This document shows, in pieces, positions 54,465-62,812 of a stretch of DNA of 64,000 nucleotides (its first letter is position 1; the number at the start of each line of letters is the position of its first letter). The notes under the pieces were generated by a model that had not been told where the DNA came from, did not search any database, and was given only the letters and a program-made list of their open reading frames with translations. This DNA is from Raoultibacter timonensis (GTDB lineage: Bacteria; Actinomycetota; Coriobacteriia; Coriobacteriales; Eggerthellaceae). The stretch lies in NCBI RefSeq assembly GCF_900240215.1, contig NZ_LT964679.1:2391942-2455941 (forward strand), read 5' to 3'. The position numbers were made by a program, and so were the translations under genes.

Positions 54465-54713
54465 GCGAGAACCCCGTTCTACGTGGCGAAGCTTTGGCCG
54501 AAGGTCCATCACACCATGGACGGCCTCGTAACGAACCTGCAAGCGCAGGTCATGGGCCAGGACTACCAGCCGATTCCCGGCCTGTACGCTGCGGGTGAAA
54601 TCGCCGGCGGAACACATGGGGCCGTGCGTCTCGGCAGTTGCGCGATCACCGACTGCGTCGTGTTCGGACGAATCGCCGGGCAGGAAGTAGCGAAAGAGGA
54701 AGCGTCGGCGTAA
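54465..54713 (+). pseudogene. 3' remnant of a fumarate-reductase-like flavoprotein gene
   Basis: About 83 codons, ending at TAA 54711-54713. The visible sequence, RTPFYVAKLWPKVHHTMDGL followed by GLYAAGEIAGGTHGAVRLGS and FGRIAGQEVAKEEA, is the C-terminal flavin and substrate end of fumarate/urocanate reductase-like proteins. FAD domain, Tat signal and start codon are missing, so it cannot be an active enzyme. Similarity stops near 54465. The family motif is normally TMGG; here it is TMDG. A terminator hairpin follows. Confidence 0.8.
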
Positions 54714-54743
54714 ACGAAGGCCGACCGAAGCCGCAAGCCATGC

Positions 54744-54777
54744 GGGGACTGTATCGTTTCGATACAGTCCCCGTTTC
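54744..54777. terminator. Bidirectional terminator
   Basis: Perfect 14-bp stem CGGGGACTGTATCG / CGATACAGTCCCCG with loop TTT, between the reductase remnant and the converging MFS gene; on the plus strand followed by TTTCACTT. Confidence 0.7.
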
Positions 54778-54779
54778 AC

Positions 54780-56813
54780 TTAGCCGTTTTCAGAACTTCT
54801 TGGCGCGGCACAGGGGCTTGCGGAAAGCTGAAAGGGTATGCGGCGGTCGCGTACCACCTTCTTGGCGAAAACGGTGAACGCCGTAGTGGTCGTCATGCCG
54901 ATTTCTTGGCATACGGATTCCATATCGCGCATCGCATCGGAGTCCAGCACCAAGGTCACCACGACCGTATCCCTTGGGATGTCAGCCAGAGCCGACGCAG
55001 CGGCAGAGGCATGTGCGGCGGGATTCGGCGCATCTTCAATCGGGCATATGGCAGCGGGATTCGGCGCATCGACAACCGAGTCCAGCGCACCGGCAGCAGG
55101 TTCTGCGGCAACAGCTACAACCGGCACATCCCCAACCGACAAGATTGCAGGCGCGGCGGCAGCCGGCGCGGCAACGGGCACCTGCGGCTGCGCAGAGGGC
55201 GCAAGTTCGGGTTCAACAGGGGGAACAACCGTCGCGCCGCCATCCGCTTCCCCGGCCGAAGCCCCCTCTGCCGGCTCCTCGCTCTCGGCAATGCTCATTC
55301 CTTTCGGGATAAGCGCCCACACGATAACGGCTACCACTATCGTCAGGACACCGCCGATAATGGCAGTGGTGACGATGGAGTCGTCAAACGCCGCAGCACC
55401 CAGATCATGCAGCTTGTCCAAACCGGTCTGTTTGGCGATTTCCGCAGTAACGGCGAACGATTGCTCGCAGAGGTCGATTGTTTTGCCGTCCAAGCCCAAA
55501 GCCGCCAGCTTGCCCGTGCTCAAACCTCCGCGGTAGATGATAGACGCGACGCTTCCCAAGATGGCGACACCCAGCACATTGCCCATATCGTAGGATACTT
55601 CCTGCAGGCTGCCGGCACTCGATGCCTTCTCCGCAGGCGTTTCCTGCATCATGAGCGTCGCACCGAGAGCCAGCGATCCCGAGCCGAGACCCACGAGGCA
55701 CGTAGAAGCGATGACGGGAACAAGCTCCAGGTTGTCGCGGAAGAACGCGAGCATGATCATACCGAAGGCTGCGACGATCAGGCCGCCTGCCACCACGTTG
55801 CGCGGACCCATCTTTTGCGCAAGCACCGGTGCCAACATGCAGCCGATCAGGCTGGCGATGGCCATGGGCACGAGCTTGATGCCCGCTTCAAGCGGATTGT
55901 CGCCGTTCACCAGCTGGAACCACTGCGCCAACAGATACAGCAGCACGGCCATGGCGAACGTGGAGAACAGCGTGGCAACAACGCCCGCAGAAAACGGCTT
56001 ACTGCGAAACAGGGAGAAATCGACGAGGGGATTCTTCGATTTTATGCAGCGGAACACGAACAGCGCCATGAGAACCAATCCGACAGCAAGCGCGATAATA
56101 CCTGCGCGATCGAACTCGAGCTCGGCCGCCACATGCTTGATGCCCCACAGCAGCGCCACCATGCCCACAAGGAACATGACCGATCCCAGAAGGTCGAAGC
56201 TGCCGGGATTTTTCAGCTTCACCTCGGGAAGGATGAGAATGCCCGCAACAAACGCCACACCCATCAGCGGCACGTTCATGAGAAACGCCGCGTGCCACGA
56301 AAAGCTATCGAGCAGCAGGCCGCCCACCAACGGTCCGAACGCCATGCCGAGGGCACTCACGGCCGACCACACAGCGATGGCGACGGCGCGTTCCTTCGCA
56401 TCGGTGAAGATGCTGCGAATCATGGCGATAGTGACGGGCATGATGGCGGCACCGCCGATACCCAACAGGGCACGCAAAGCAATGAGCTGCTCGGGGTCTT
56501 CCACCAGCAACGCGCCAGCAGATACACCGCCGAAGATCAGAAAGCCCATAAGCAGCATGCGCTTTCTTCCGAAGCGATCGGAAAGCGAGCTGGTTGCCAC
56601 GATAAGGCCCGCCAAGACAAGCGAATAGGAATCGACGATCCAAAGCAGCTGTTCAGAAGTCGGTTTCAGGTCTTTCGTGATATCCGGCAGTGCGATGTTG
56701 AGCACCGTAAGGTCGATGGTAACGACGAACTGCCCCAGTAAAATGACGGCAAGCGACGCCCACAGCAACTTTTTGGGTATAGCGGACGGCTTCATGATGA
56801 TGTTGTTGTCCAT
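54780..56813 (-). CDS. MFS (DHA2/EmrB-QacA) transporter fused to a C-terminal RelB/DinJ antitoxin-like domain
   Basis: 677 residues. Residues about 15-500 are a 14-helix drug:proton antiporter-type MFS protein (TIDLTVLNIALPDITKDLKP, SDRFGRKRMLLMGF, GIGGAAIMPVTIAMIRSIF). A Pro/Ala/Glu-rich linker of about 105 residues with a repeated DAPNPAA follows. The last 65 residues contain TVVVTLVLDSDAMRDMESVC, QEIGMTTTTAFTVFAKKVVR and DRRIPFQLS, which is the RelB/DinJ antitoxin pattern (ribbon-helix-helix plus RIPFxxS). I know of no MFS protein that normally has this. The open frame is continuous, so it is not two genes. It is the last gene of a TetR-lipoprotein-MFS set, and no RelE/YafQ-type toxin gene is near. 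Confidence 0.88.
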   Translation of the reverse strand: MDNNIIMKPSAIPKKLLWASLAVILLGQFVVTIDLTVLNIALPDITKDLKPTSEQLLWIVDSYSLVLAGLIVATSSLSDRFGRKRMLLMGFLIFGGVSAGALLVEDPEQLIALRALLGIGGAAIMPVTIAMIRSIFTDAKERAVAIAVWSAVSALGMAFGPLVGGLLLDSFSWHAAFLMNVPLMGVAFVAGILILPEVKLKNPGSFDLLGSVMFLVGMVALLWGIKHVAAELEFDRAGIIALAVGLVLMALFVFRCIKSKNPLVDFSLFRSKPFSAGVVATLFSTFAMAVLLYLLAQWFQLVNGDNPLEAGIKLVPMAIASLIGCMLAPVLAQKMGPRNVVAGGLIVAAFGMIMLAFFRDNLELVPVIASTCLVGLGSGSLALGATLMMQETPAEKASSAGSLQEVSYDMGNVLGVAILGSVASIIYRGGLSTGKLAALGLDGKTIDLCEQSFAVTAEIAKQTGLDKLHDLGAAAFDDSIVTTAIIGGVLTIVVAVIVWALIPKGMSIAESEEPAEGASAGEADGGATVVPPVEPELAPSAQPQVPVAAPAAAAPAILSVGDVPVVAVAAEPAAGALDSVVDAPNPAAICPIEDAPNPAAHASAAASALADIPRDTVVVTLVLDSDAMRDMESVCQEIGMTTTTAFTVFAKKVVRDRRIPFQLSASPCAAPRSSENG

Positions 56814-56842
56814 AAGTGATCAGCCTTTCCTCGACACCGACA

Positions 56843-57373
56843 TTACGCCAGCTCGACGCTGTCAACGATGCCGTCAAGCGAGGCCGCACTGCCGATCACG
56901 CGAATCTGGTAATGGGCGGTTTCGCTGTACACGTAGGCGACGGCGTACTCGTATTTGCGCGAAACATCGTCGATCTCCTTTTCGAAGCTGTATTCGTACA
57001 CGGAGGCCTGCGCGCCGTCGATGACCATGCTGCGCACCTCTTCATCTTCCCATTCGGTGGCGCCCAACTCGCCTTCAGCCCACACGCGCTTGGCCATAAT
57101 GTCCTGTTCGGCGGTCTCTTCCCCGCTTTCGGGCCTCAGATCGTAGGTAACCACCACAACGTTGCTCTCGTCCTCGTCGGTGTCGACGTAGCGCATAGTG
57201 CCGGCAAGGTCGTCGTTATCCTTGCCGGTGACCTCGAGCCAATCGGAAGGAACCTTCAGAGTCATCCCCTGCACTTCCACTTCGCGATCAAGACTTGCAC
57301 CACAACCGGCCAGCACACCGCCAATGGCCAAGAACAAAGCAAGCAGGGCTGCAACGCGCACTTTCTTTCTCAT
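56843..57373 (-). CDS. Predicted lipoprotein of unknown function
   Basis: 176 residues. Lipoprotein signal MRKKVRVAALLALFLAIGGV with lipobox LAGC. The mature part begins with VEVQGMTLKVPSDWLEVTGK, a fold cue seen in small bacterial lipoproteins of the PsbP/MOG1-like type, and alternates beta strands and charged loops. AAAGGA precedes the ATG at 57373. Lies between the TetR and MFS genes on the same strand, 30 bp before the MFS start, so it is probably a partner of the transporter at the membrane surface. Confidence 0.75.
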   Translation of the reverse strand: MRKKVRVAALLALFLAIGGVLAGCGASLDREVEVQGMTLKVPSDWLEVTGKDNDDLAGTMRYVDTDEDESNVVVVTYDLRPESGEETAEQDIMAKRVWAEGELGATEWEDEEVRSMVIDGAQASVYEYSFEKEIDDVSRKYEYAVAYVYSETAHYQIRVIGSAASLDGIVDSVELA

Positions 57374-57396
57374 GTTTCGTCCTTTCATTTATTTAT

Positions 57397-57410
57397 TGTA
57401 CATTTGTACA
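57397..57410. promoter_or_regulatory. TetR operator candidate 1
   Basis: TGTACA-TT-TGTACA, a direct double of a perfect 6-bp palindrome, just upstream of the lipoprotein gene. Confidence 0.65.
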
Positions 57411-57437
57411 TTAGGAAGATACCAGAAAGTGCGCATT

Positions 57438-57453
57438 ATGTACATCTGTACAT
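57438..57453. promoter_or_regulatory. TetR operator candidate 2
   Basis: ATGTACATCTGTACAT, a near-perfect 16-bp palindrome in the same gap, 41 bp from the first copy. Confidence 0.65.
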
Positions 57454-57475
57454 TAAAGTTTTTTGAAAATGTTTT

Positions 57476-58066
57476 CTACTCGTCTTCACCCACAAGCGCA
57501 ACGATGGCGGCGCGGATGGTATCGGAATCGTAGGACGCGCCGTAGATGGCCGTGTCAATGATCAGGCCCGTAAGAAAGGTTGACAAGATTTGCAGCCTCT
57601 CGAGACCGATGAGCGGGGCGTAATCTTGCGCATTTTCCACCAGCGCGCGCTTCCATAGCCCACCGACCTCCGGGTCGCTGACGGCGGCGGCATAGAACAT
57701 GGCGTCGGTACTCACTTGCCGTTCGTCGGCAAGATAGGCAACGACGAAGTCGCACAGCATCTCAACGCCCATCTTTCGACTTCCCACCTGCGCAAGCATC
57801 TCTTGGTTGCGCAGGGCGATCTGCTCTGCAAGCAGCGCAAGACCGGCATGGCGCAAGTCGTCGATGCTCTTGAAGTACTGGGTGGTGGATCCCAGCGGCA
57901 CGCCCGCATGCTCGGCGACGCGGCGATGCGTGAGGTGCCGGGTTCCCTCTTGGGAGATCAGTTCTGCAGCAGCTTCTGCAATCTGCCGCTTGCGACGCTC
58001 CGGGTCGCGCGGTGCCCGCGCCTTCTTCCGCTCCTCCGCCTGTTCCTTGCGGCTCTCTTCGCCCAT
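57476..58066 (-). CDS. TetR-family transcriptional repressor
   Basis: 196 residues. The helix-turn-helix is RHLTHRRVAEHAGVPLGSTT followed by YFKSIDDL, normal for TetR. The N-terminal 20 residues are charged (SRKEQAEERKKARAPRDPER). The ligand domain is not further classified. Its target is probably the same operon: TGTACA-type palindromes occur upstream of it (58082-58103) and twice between it and the lipoprotein gene, so it would repress both itself and the downstream transporter genes. Confidence 0.92.
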   Translation of the reverse strand: MGEESRKEQAEERKKARAPRDPERRKRQIAEAAAELISQEGTRHLTHRRVAEHAGVPLGSTTQYFKSIDDLRHAGLALLAEQIALRNQEMLAQVGSRKMGVEMLCDFVVAYLADERQVSTDAMFYAAAVSDPEVGGLWKRALVENAQDYAPLIGLERLQILSTFLTGLIIDTAIYGASYDSDTIRAAIVALVGEDE

Positions 58067-58081
58067 TGCGTCCTCCTCGTA

Positions 58082-58103
58082 CTAATGTTCAAATGTACAT
58101 TAG
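58082..58103. promoter_or_regulatory. TetR operator candidate 3
   Basis: The 22-bp element running from CTAATGTTC to GTACATTAG is palindromic except for one pair, centred 26 bp upstream of the TetR ATG, and shares the TGT(A/T)CA-AA-TGTACA core with the two other sites. Confidence 0.65.
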
Positions 58104-58194
58104 TGTAGCACGAAACGGGGTCGGCTATCGACACGAAACGGGGCTCGATGAGATACTATACTTTCTTGCCTCCCGATTGGTCCAAGGAGGCGCA

Positions 58195-59924
58195 TTGCAC
58201 CTGTCCGCTGCCCGCATGTCGAGGCGCTCGCACGCCGCACGCCTTGCCCTCGCCGTGATGATCGCCCTGCTCTTCCTCTTTTCGAGCGCACCGCGCGCTG
58301 CCTTTGCCGATTTGACGGGTGATCCCGCACGCGAACCAGCCCTGCCCTCTTCGTTCGATCTGCACGCCGTGCCCGCCGAGGATGGCGGCGCAGTCAACTA
58401 CCTCACACCCGTTCGCACCCAAACCGAGGACATCTGCTGGGCATACGCTTCGCTCGCCTCGCTCTAATCGTCCATCCTGCGCACCAGCGGCACCGCCGTC
58501 GAGTTTTCCCCGTGGCACCTTGCATACTTCACCGTTGCGGGCACCGAGGAGAAAGAAGCCGCCGGACTCTTTTTCATGGATCCCCCGCTGTACGCCGGGG
58601 GCACCGAGCCCCACCTCGTAGCCGCAAGCCTCGCTGCCGGCAAAGGAGCAGCCCCCGTTGCAGCGGGAACCGATGCGGCATACGATCCCATGGACGAAAG
58701 CCTGCGCTACCGAAGCGAATACCGCCTTACCGACGCCGCGTTCCTCTCGGCACGGGCGGGATCGTTCTGTGCGGGAGCCTCGGGCGATCAGGCCATGGCC
58801 GATGCCAAGCGCCGCATCATGGGTTCCGGGCCCATCGTGGCCGAATTTGCCAGTTCGATGTACAACGGATTTTACGACTTCGACTACGCATCGTATTGCA
58901 ACACGGCAGAGCCGTGGAACGCGCCCGACCACTACGTCAGCATCGTCGGCTGGGACGATGCGTTTCCCCGCGAGCACTTCAGCGCCGCACACCAACCGCA
59001 GGCAGACGGCGCATGGCTTGTGAAGAGCTCCTGGGGAACCGGCGTCCAGAACGATGGTTACTGCTGGATCTCCTACGAAGACGAGACGCTGCGCTTGGTA
59101 GCGGGATTCGACGGCGAACCGTCCCGCCAGGGAGAAACCGTCTACCAGTACGACGAACAGGGATGGCTCGATTCGGTCGCCCTCGGCAGCCAGACGACCG
59201 CTTACATGGCGAACGTGTTCACGGCAGACAGCGCCGAGCTGCTCGACCGCGCGATGCTCTGCACGACCGATCGGGGTACTGCCTGCGCCATCGAGGTCTA
59301 CCGCTCGGTCGACGAGGGAAATGCAGACCCGACGACGGGCGAGCTCGCCGCGCGCCAGACGGCAACGTTCGGATTGCCCGGCTACCACACGGTTTCGCTC
59401 GAAACCCCCGTGAAGCTCGACCCGAACGAGTGCTTTTCGATCGCGGTCAAGCTCGACAATCCGACGTACCGCTGCGCCATCCCCGTCGAAGGCATGGTGC
59501 TCACGGATCCCGAGCTGCCCGACGACACCGCGCCGCAGCATATGGGATACGACGCATCGGGAGCCCGCGAGATCAGCTACCTCCCGCCGATGGCGTAACG
59601 TGGAGCGATGCTGCGGGATCAACGTGGGAGGGCGTTGCCTCGCGCTGCTACAAGACAAACGTCTGCCTCAAAGCGCTCACAGTGCCGCGCGAAGCAGACG
59701 GCGGCAACAGCGAAGGCGGTGAGCCGAATCAGGATCACGATCAGCCGTCCGAGATGGACGGGAAGCCGACGTCCGGCGAGGGGTCGATCCGGGCAGGCGC
59801 CTCGCTTCCCGCAGTCGGCGACGAATCGCCTGCCGCTCTGGCGCTCGGAGCGGCGGCCGCAAGCGCGCTGCTTGCTCTCGTCGCACGATCGAAGGCGGCG
59901 AACCGCCGCTCTCATCGTGGCTAG
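58195..59924 (+). pseudogene. Secreted papain-like (C1) cysteine peptidase, disrupted by a stop codon and a frameshift
   Basis: Intact form would be about 575 residues. It begins with a TTG (58195, AAGGAGG four bases before) or ATG (58216) and a signal peptide. Order is the normal one: LPSSFDLHAVPA, Cys motif EDICWAYASLASL, then a TAA (58465-58467) where SLESSIL would be expected, i.e. GAA to TAA. The frame continues with His in NAPDHYVSIVGWDD and Asn in LVKSSWG (Ser in place of Asn in the usual KNSWG), through a beta domain. Near 59590 the frame shifts by one base, and the remainder, VTWSDAAGSTWEG onward, runs to a C-terminal membrane helix ending at 59924. Two lesions make a sequencing error unlikely. 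Confidence 0.8.
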
Positions 59925-60026
59925 CGTCAGTCGAACCGAGTCGCCATCGCCGGATGCCCCGAGCGGCTATCACCGTATAAACACCCGACCTTTTCGCTTC
60001 GCGGCCCCTTTCCTCACGCAACTTGC

Positions 60027-60061
60027 TATAATACCTTTGTCTAACTACATTGCGACAAAGG
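60027..60061. promoter_or_regulatory. Promoter -10 and overlapping inverted repeat before the NrfD-like gene
   Basis: TATAAT at 60027-60032 followed immediately by CCTTTGTC (60034-60041) and GACAAAGG (60054-60061), a perfect 8-bp inverted repeat spaced by 12 bp. Position right after the -10 suits a repressor site. The -35 is weak. Confidence 0.5.
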
Positions 60062-60133
60062 CAGCAAGGCAACCGGCCTTCGGCTGCCAGCCGCCAAAGG
60101 CTTTTCACCAGGGGATTGGAACACGGGGCCTGC

Positions 60134-61087
60134 ATGTTCAATATGCTCATAACATGCTATCTCTTTCTCGGCGGAGCAGGCGCCGGAGCGCTCACCGTCA
60201 TGGGGGCTCTCGAATGCGTCAACGCACAGCAGCGTTTCGGTGATCGCCCCGCCGAAACATCGACCGTCAGCCGAAGGCGGCGCATCCGCCAAGCTTTCAC
60301 CCTGCCCGACGAATTCTTCTCGCGCGGATGGTCGTTCTGCTTCGTGGCGCTTGCCACAGGCATGCTCTGCCTGTTCGCCGATTTGGGCAGACCCGACCGC
60401 ATCATCAATCTGCTGCTCTCCCCTGAGCTCTCGGCTATCGCCGTCGGTTCCTACGCACTCGTGCTTTCGCTCGCCTGCTCGGGCGCCTTCGCCCTCGCTT
60501 CCCTCCTCGAAACACCGCGCATCTCTCCCCGCGTCATACGCGTACTCGCAGCGCTTTCCATCGCTTTCGGCATTGCAACCATGGCATACACGGGAGTCCT
60601 CCTGCAAAACATGGCATCGATTCTTTTCTGGCAAACACCGCTGCTTCCGATCATTTTCGTTCTCTCGTCGTTTTCGTGCGGCATCGCGCTTCTGCTCTTT
60701 TCCACTTCGTTCGTCGAGGCGCGCTACTCGTTCGTTCGGCCGATCGTCTGGCTCTGCCGAGCCGACAGCATCGCCATCGTGCTCGAGGCGGCGTTTCTTG
60801 CCGCATACCTCGCTTGGGGATTCAACGCCGAAGGCACACGGCTCGCCGTTGAAGCGCTCGTTGCAGGGGATCTGCGCTGGCTTTTCTGGGCAGGCCTCGT
60901 CGTATGCGGCCTCGCGGTACCGTTCGCACTCGAGCGCTTCGTTACCCACGGCAACTATAGAACACAGCTTTTATGGATCGGCACGTTTCTCTTAGCAGGA
61001 GGCTTCGTGCTGAGATACTGCATCGTCGGCACCGCCGATTACGACGTGACCCAAATGCCCGACCTCTTGTACGGATTGGCTTTCTAG
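60134..61087 (+). CDS. NrfD/PsrC-family membrane subunit
   Basis: 317 residues with about eight to nine membrane helices. The start MFNMLITCYLFLGGAGAGAL shows the Gly-rich helix 1 of NrfD/PsrC/DmsC-type quinol-interacting subunits, and helix 3 follows LFADLGRPDRIINLL, the family signature. Such subunits pass electrons between the quinone pool and an iron-sulfur partner. No ferredoxin-like or catalytic subunit gene adjoins it; the nearest molybdoenzyme starts 1.7 kb downstream after two unrelated genes. The ribosome site is weak, so the start is uncertain. Confidence 0.82.
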   Translation: MFNMLITCYLFLGGAGAGALTVMGALECVNAQQRFGDRPAETSTVSRRRRIRQAFTLPDEFFSRGWSFCFVALATGMLCLFADLGRPDRIINLLLSPELSAIAVGSYALVLSLACSGAFALASLLETPRISPRVIRVLAALSIAFGIATMAYTGVLLQNMASILFWQTPLLPIIFVLSSFSCGIALLLFSTSFVEARYSFVRPIVWLCRADSIAIVLEAAFLAAYLAWGFNAEGTRLAVEALVAGDLRWLFWAGLVVCGLAVPFALERFVTHGNYRTQLLWIGTFLLAGGFVLRYCIVGTADYDVTQMPDLLYGLAF

Positions 61088-61105
61088 CAGATGAAAGGTA
61101 CTACT

Positions 61106-62080
61106 ATGGGACGACGCAATACCCGCATGATGAAGGACGCCCCCTACGACGTTCGCGACAAAGAAGCCGAAATCAGGGCAGCAACTTCGTACGTACCGCG
61201 CAAATCATCCCGAAACGGCGCGGTGATCTTCAACATCGCCGTATTCGTGGCGACGTGCGCGATCGTGCTCGGAATAGCTTGTGCCGTATCGGGATCGATC
61301 ACCCTCGAGGCGATCATCGCCATGCTGCTTGTCGCCGTGCTCGTGCTCTCGTCAACCCACATCGCGCTTTCCTGGGAGAAGGTCGTCGTGCTGCGCTTCG
61401 GCAACCTCAACCGCGTGGTGGGTCCGGGACTCTACTTCACCATCCCCATCATCGAACACGGTACGATACGCGTCGACCAGCGCATCATAGCCACCCCCTT
61501 CTATGCCGAAAAAACGCTCACCGCCGATCTTGTTCCCGTGAACATCGATGCCGTGCTGTTCTGGGTGGTATGGGATGCCGAAAAAGCCTGCACCGAGGTG
61601 GAGGACTACTACGCAGCCGTCTCGTTCCTCGCGCAGACCGCCATGCGCGAGGCAGTGGGGCGCTCGACGGTAGCCGAGGTTGCGCTGCGTCGCGATCAGC
61701 TCGACTTGGAGATCAAGGAGGATATCGAAAAAGAGGCTGCCGGCTGGGGAGTCGATATCATTTCAGTCAAGGTCCGCGATATCGTGATACCCGACGAGCT
61801 GCAAGAGGTGATGTCGCTCGAGGCGCAGGCCGACCGTGAGAAGAACGCACGCATGGCCGTTGCGGGCGTCGAGCGGGACTTGGCCGAGATGCTCGCCGAA
61901 GCAGCCGACGTGTACGGCGATCCGGAAGCCGCGCTCAAACTGCGCACCATGCTCATGCAATACGAAACCGTGAAGAAGTCGAAGGGAACCGTGGTCACCG
62001 TGCCGAGTGCCCTCAGCGACGGCTTCGTCGACGGCTCGGGCGACAAAACGGGCGATGCAGCGCGGAGTCCGCGTGGATAA
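61106..62080 (+). CDS. SPFH/Band 7 domain membrane protein
   Basis: 324 residues. Two hydrophobic helices near 45-90 then a prohibitin/stomatin-like domain: VVVLRFGNLNRVVGPGLYFT, VDQRIIATPFYAEKTLTADL, MREAVGRSTVAEVALRRDQL, and AAGWGVDIISVKVRDIVIPD. The C-terminal helix AQADREKNARMAVAGVERD is coiled-coil. Slipin-like members organise membrane microdomains and work with NfeD-type proteases, which are not seen here. Begins 18 bp after the NrfD-like gene with AAAGG upstream of the ATG at 61106, so probably cotranscribed with it. Confidence 0.9.
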   Translation: MGRRNTRMMKDAPYDVRDKEAEIRAATSYVPRKSSRNGAVIFNIAVFVATCAIVLGIACAVSGSITLEAIIAMLLVAVLVLSSTHIALSWEKVVVLRFGNLNRVVGPGLYFTIPIIEHGTIRVDQRIIATPFYAEKTLTADLVPVNIDAVLFWVVWDAEKACTEVEDYYAAVSFLAQTAMREAVGRSTVAEVALRRDQLDLEIKEDIEKEAAGWGVDIISVKVRDIVIPDELQEVMSLEAQADREKNARMAVAGVERDLAEMLAEAADVYGDPEAALKLRTMLMQYETVKKSKGTVVTVPSALSDGFVDGSGDKTGDAARSPRG

Positions 62081-62143
62081 ACGCCGATGGGAAAGCATGT
62101 CTGCTATGATGAACACCACTTACTACTCTGAAAGAACATCCTT

Positions 62144-62536
62144 ATGAGCGCACTCGAATCGTTTGAACTGGACTACAGCAGCGGCCTTCCCGTATGGATT
62201 CAGGTAAAGAACCGCATCGCCTACCTGATCGGATCAGGCGAATACAGCGCAGGCGACCGCCTGCCCACCGTGCGCGCGTTGGCGGTCGACCTCGACATCA
62301 GCTACAACACGGTGAACCGCGCTTACATGGATCTAGAACGCGAGGGGTACATCACCACGAGGAAGGGCCGCGGCACGTTCGTTGCCGAGCGCAACGACGT
62401 GGGCGCCGCACGGGCGACCGACAGCCCCGTCGAACTCTTGATCGACGATATGATCAACGCCTGCTCCCATGCGGGGCTGAACGAAGACGACATTCTCGCG
62501 ATGGTCAAGGCGCGGCTGGCGCATCGGAAGGGCTAG
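62144..62536 (+). CDS. GntR-family regulator, YtrA subfamily
   Basis: 130 residues: a GntR winged helix (GSGEYSAGDRLPTVRALAVD, ISYNTVNRAYMDLEREGYIT) and a short C-terminal helical part of about 50 residues with no large ligand domain, as in YtrA-type repressors. These usually control ABC transporters or envelope operons. It follows the SPFH gene by 63 bp. The wing sequence TRKGRGTFVAE is intact. Confidence 0.92.
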   Translation: MSALESFELDYSSGLPVWIQVKNRIAYLIGSGEYSAGDRLPTVRALAVDLDISYNTVNRAYMDLEREGYITTRKGRGTFVAERNDVGAARATDSPVELLIDDMINACSHAGLNEDDILAMVKARLAHRKG

Positions 62537-62643
62537 GCTCGCACCCATTCGGCAGCATCGCGTCTCTTAGAGGAGGTTCGCGGATTTGCCGACCAGCTTT
62601 ACTCATAAATTTATTCTCTAATTGGAATAGTTTGTCATATTGA

Positions 62644-62665
62644 TTGTCGCAATGGATTGCGATAA
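62644..62665. promoter_or_regulatory. Inverted repeat upstream of the molybdopterin oxidoreductase
   Basis: TTGTCGCAA (62644-62652) and TTGCGATAA (62657-62665) are inverted with one mismatch around TGGA. Candidate operator; the gene starts 148 bp further on. GATATCCTGA occurs twice between them (62713-62722, 62782-62791). Confidence 0.4.
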
Positions 62666-62812
62666 AGTGACAGCATGAGGATTTGGCCAATTCTTTACGA
62701 GGAGTATCAGGGGGATATCCTGAAGGATTGAGCTTGGGGGAAACCGGGAGTATGGGCTTCCAATCGAAGCATCCGACAGATGATATCCTGACACAATCTT
62801 TGAGGAGGAGAA

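Noticed and set aside
54289-54531. Small gene starting MTPTERNQ upstream of the reductase remnant
   Set aside because: The ribosome site is 13 bases away, the product is low-complexity and its frame runs out of phase into the reductase remnant.
54714-54779. Toxin gene for the RelB-like domain
   Set aside because: Only a terminator lies downstream of the MFS-RelB gene and the next gene on that side is a reductase remnant; no RelE/YafQ-type sequence was found anywhere in the window.
62537-62812. Molybdenum-cofactor riboswitch before the molybdoenzyme
   Set aside because: No Moco-type conserved stems could be recognised; only a short inverted repeat is present.
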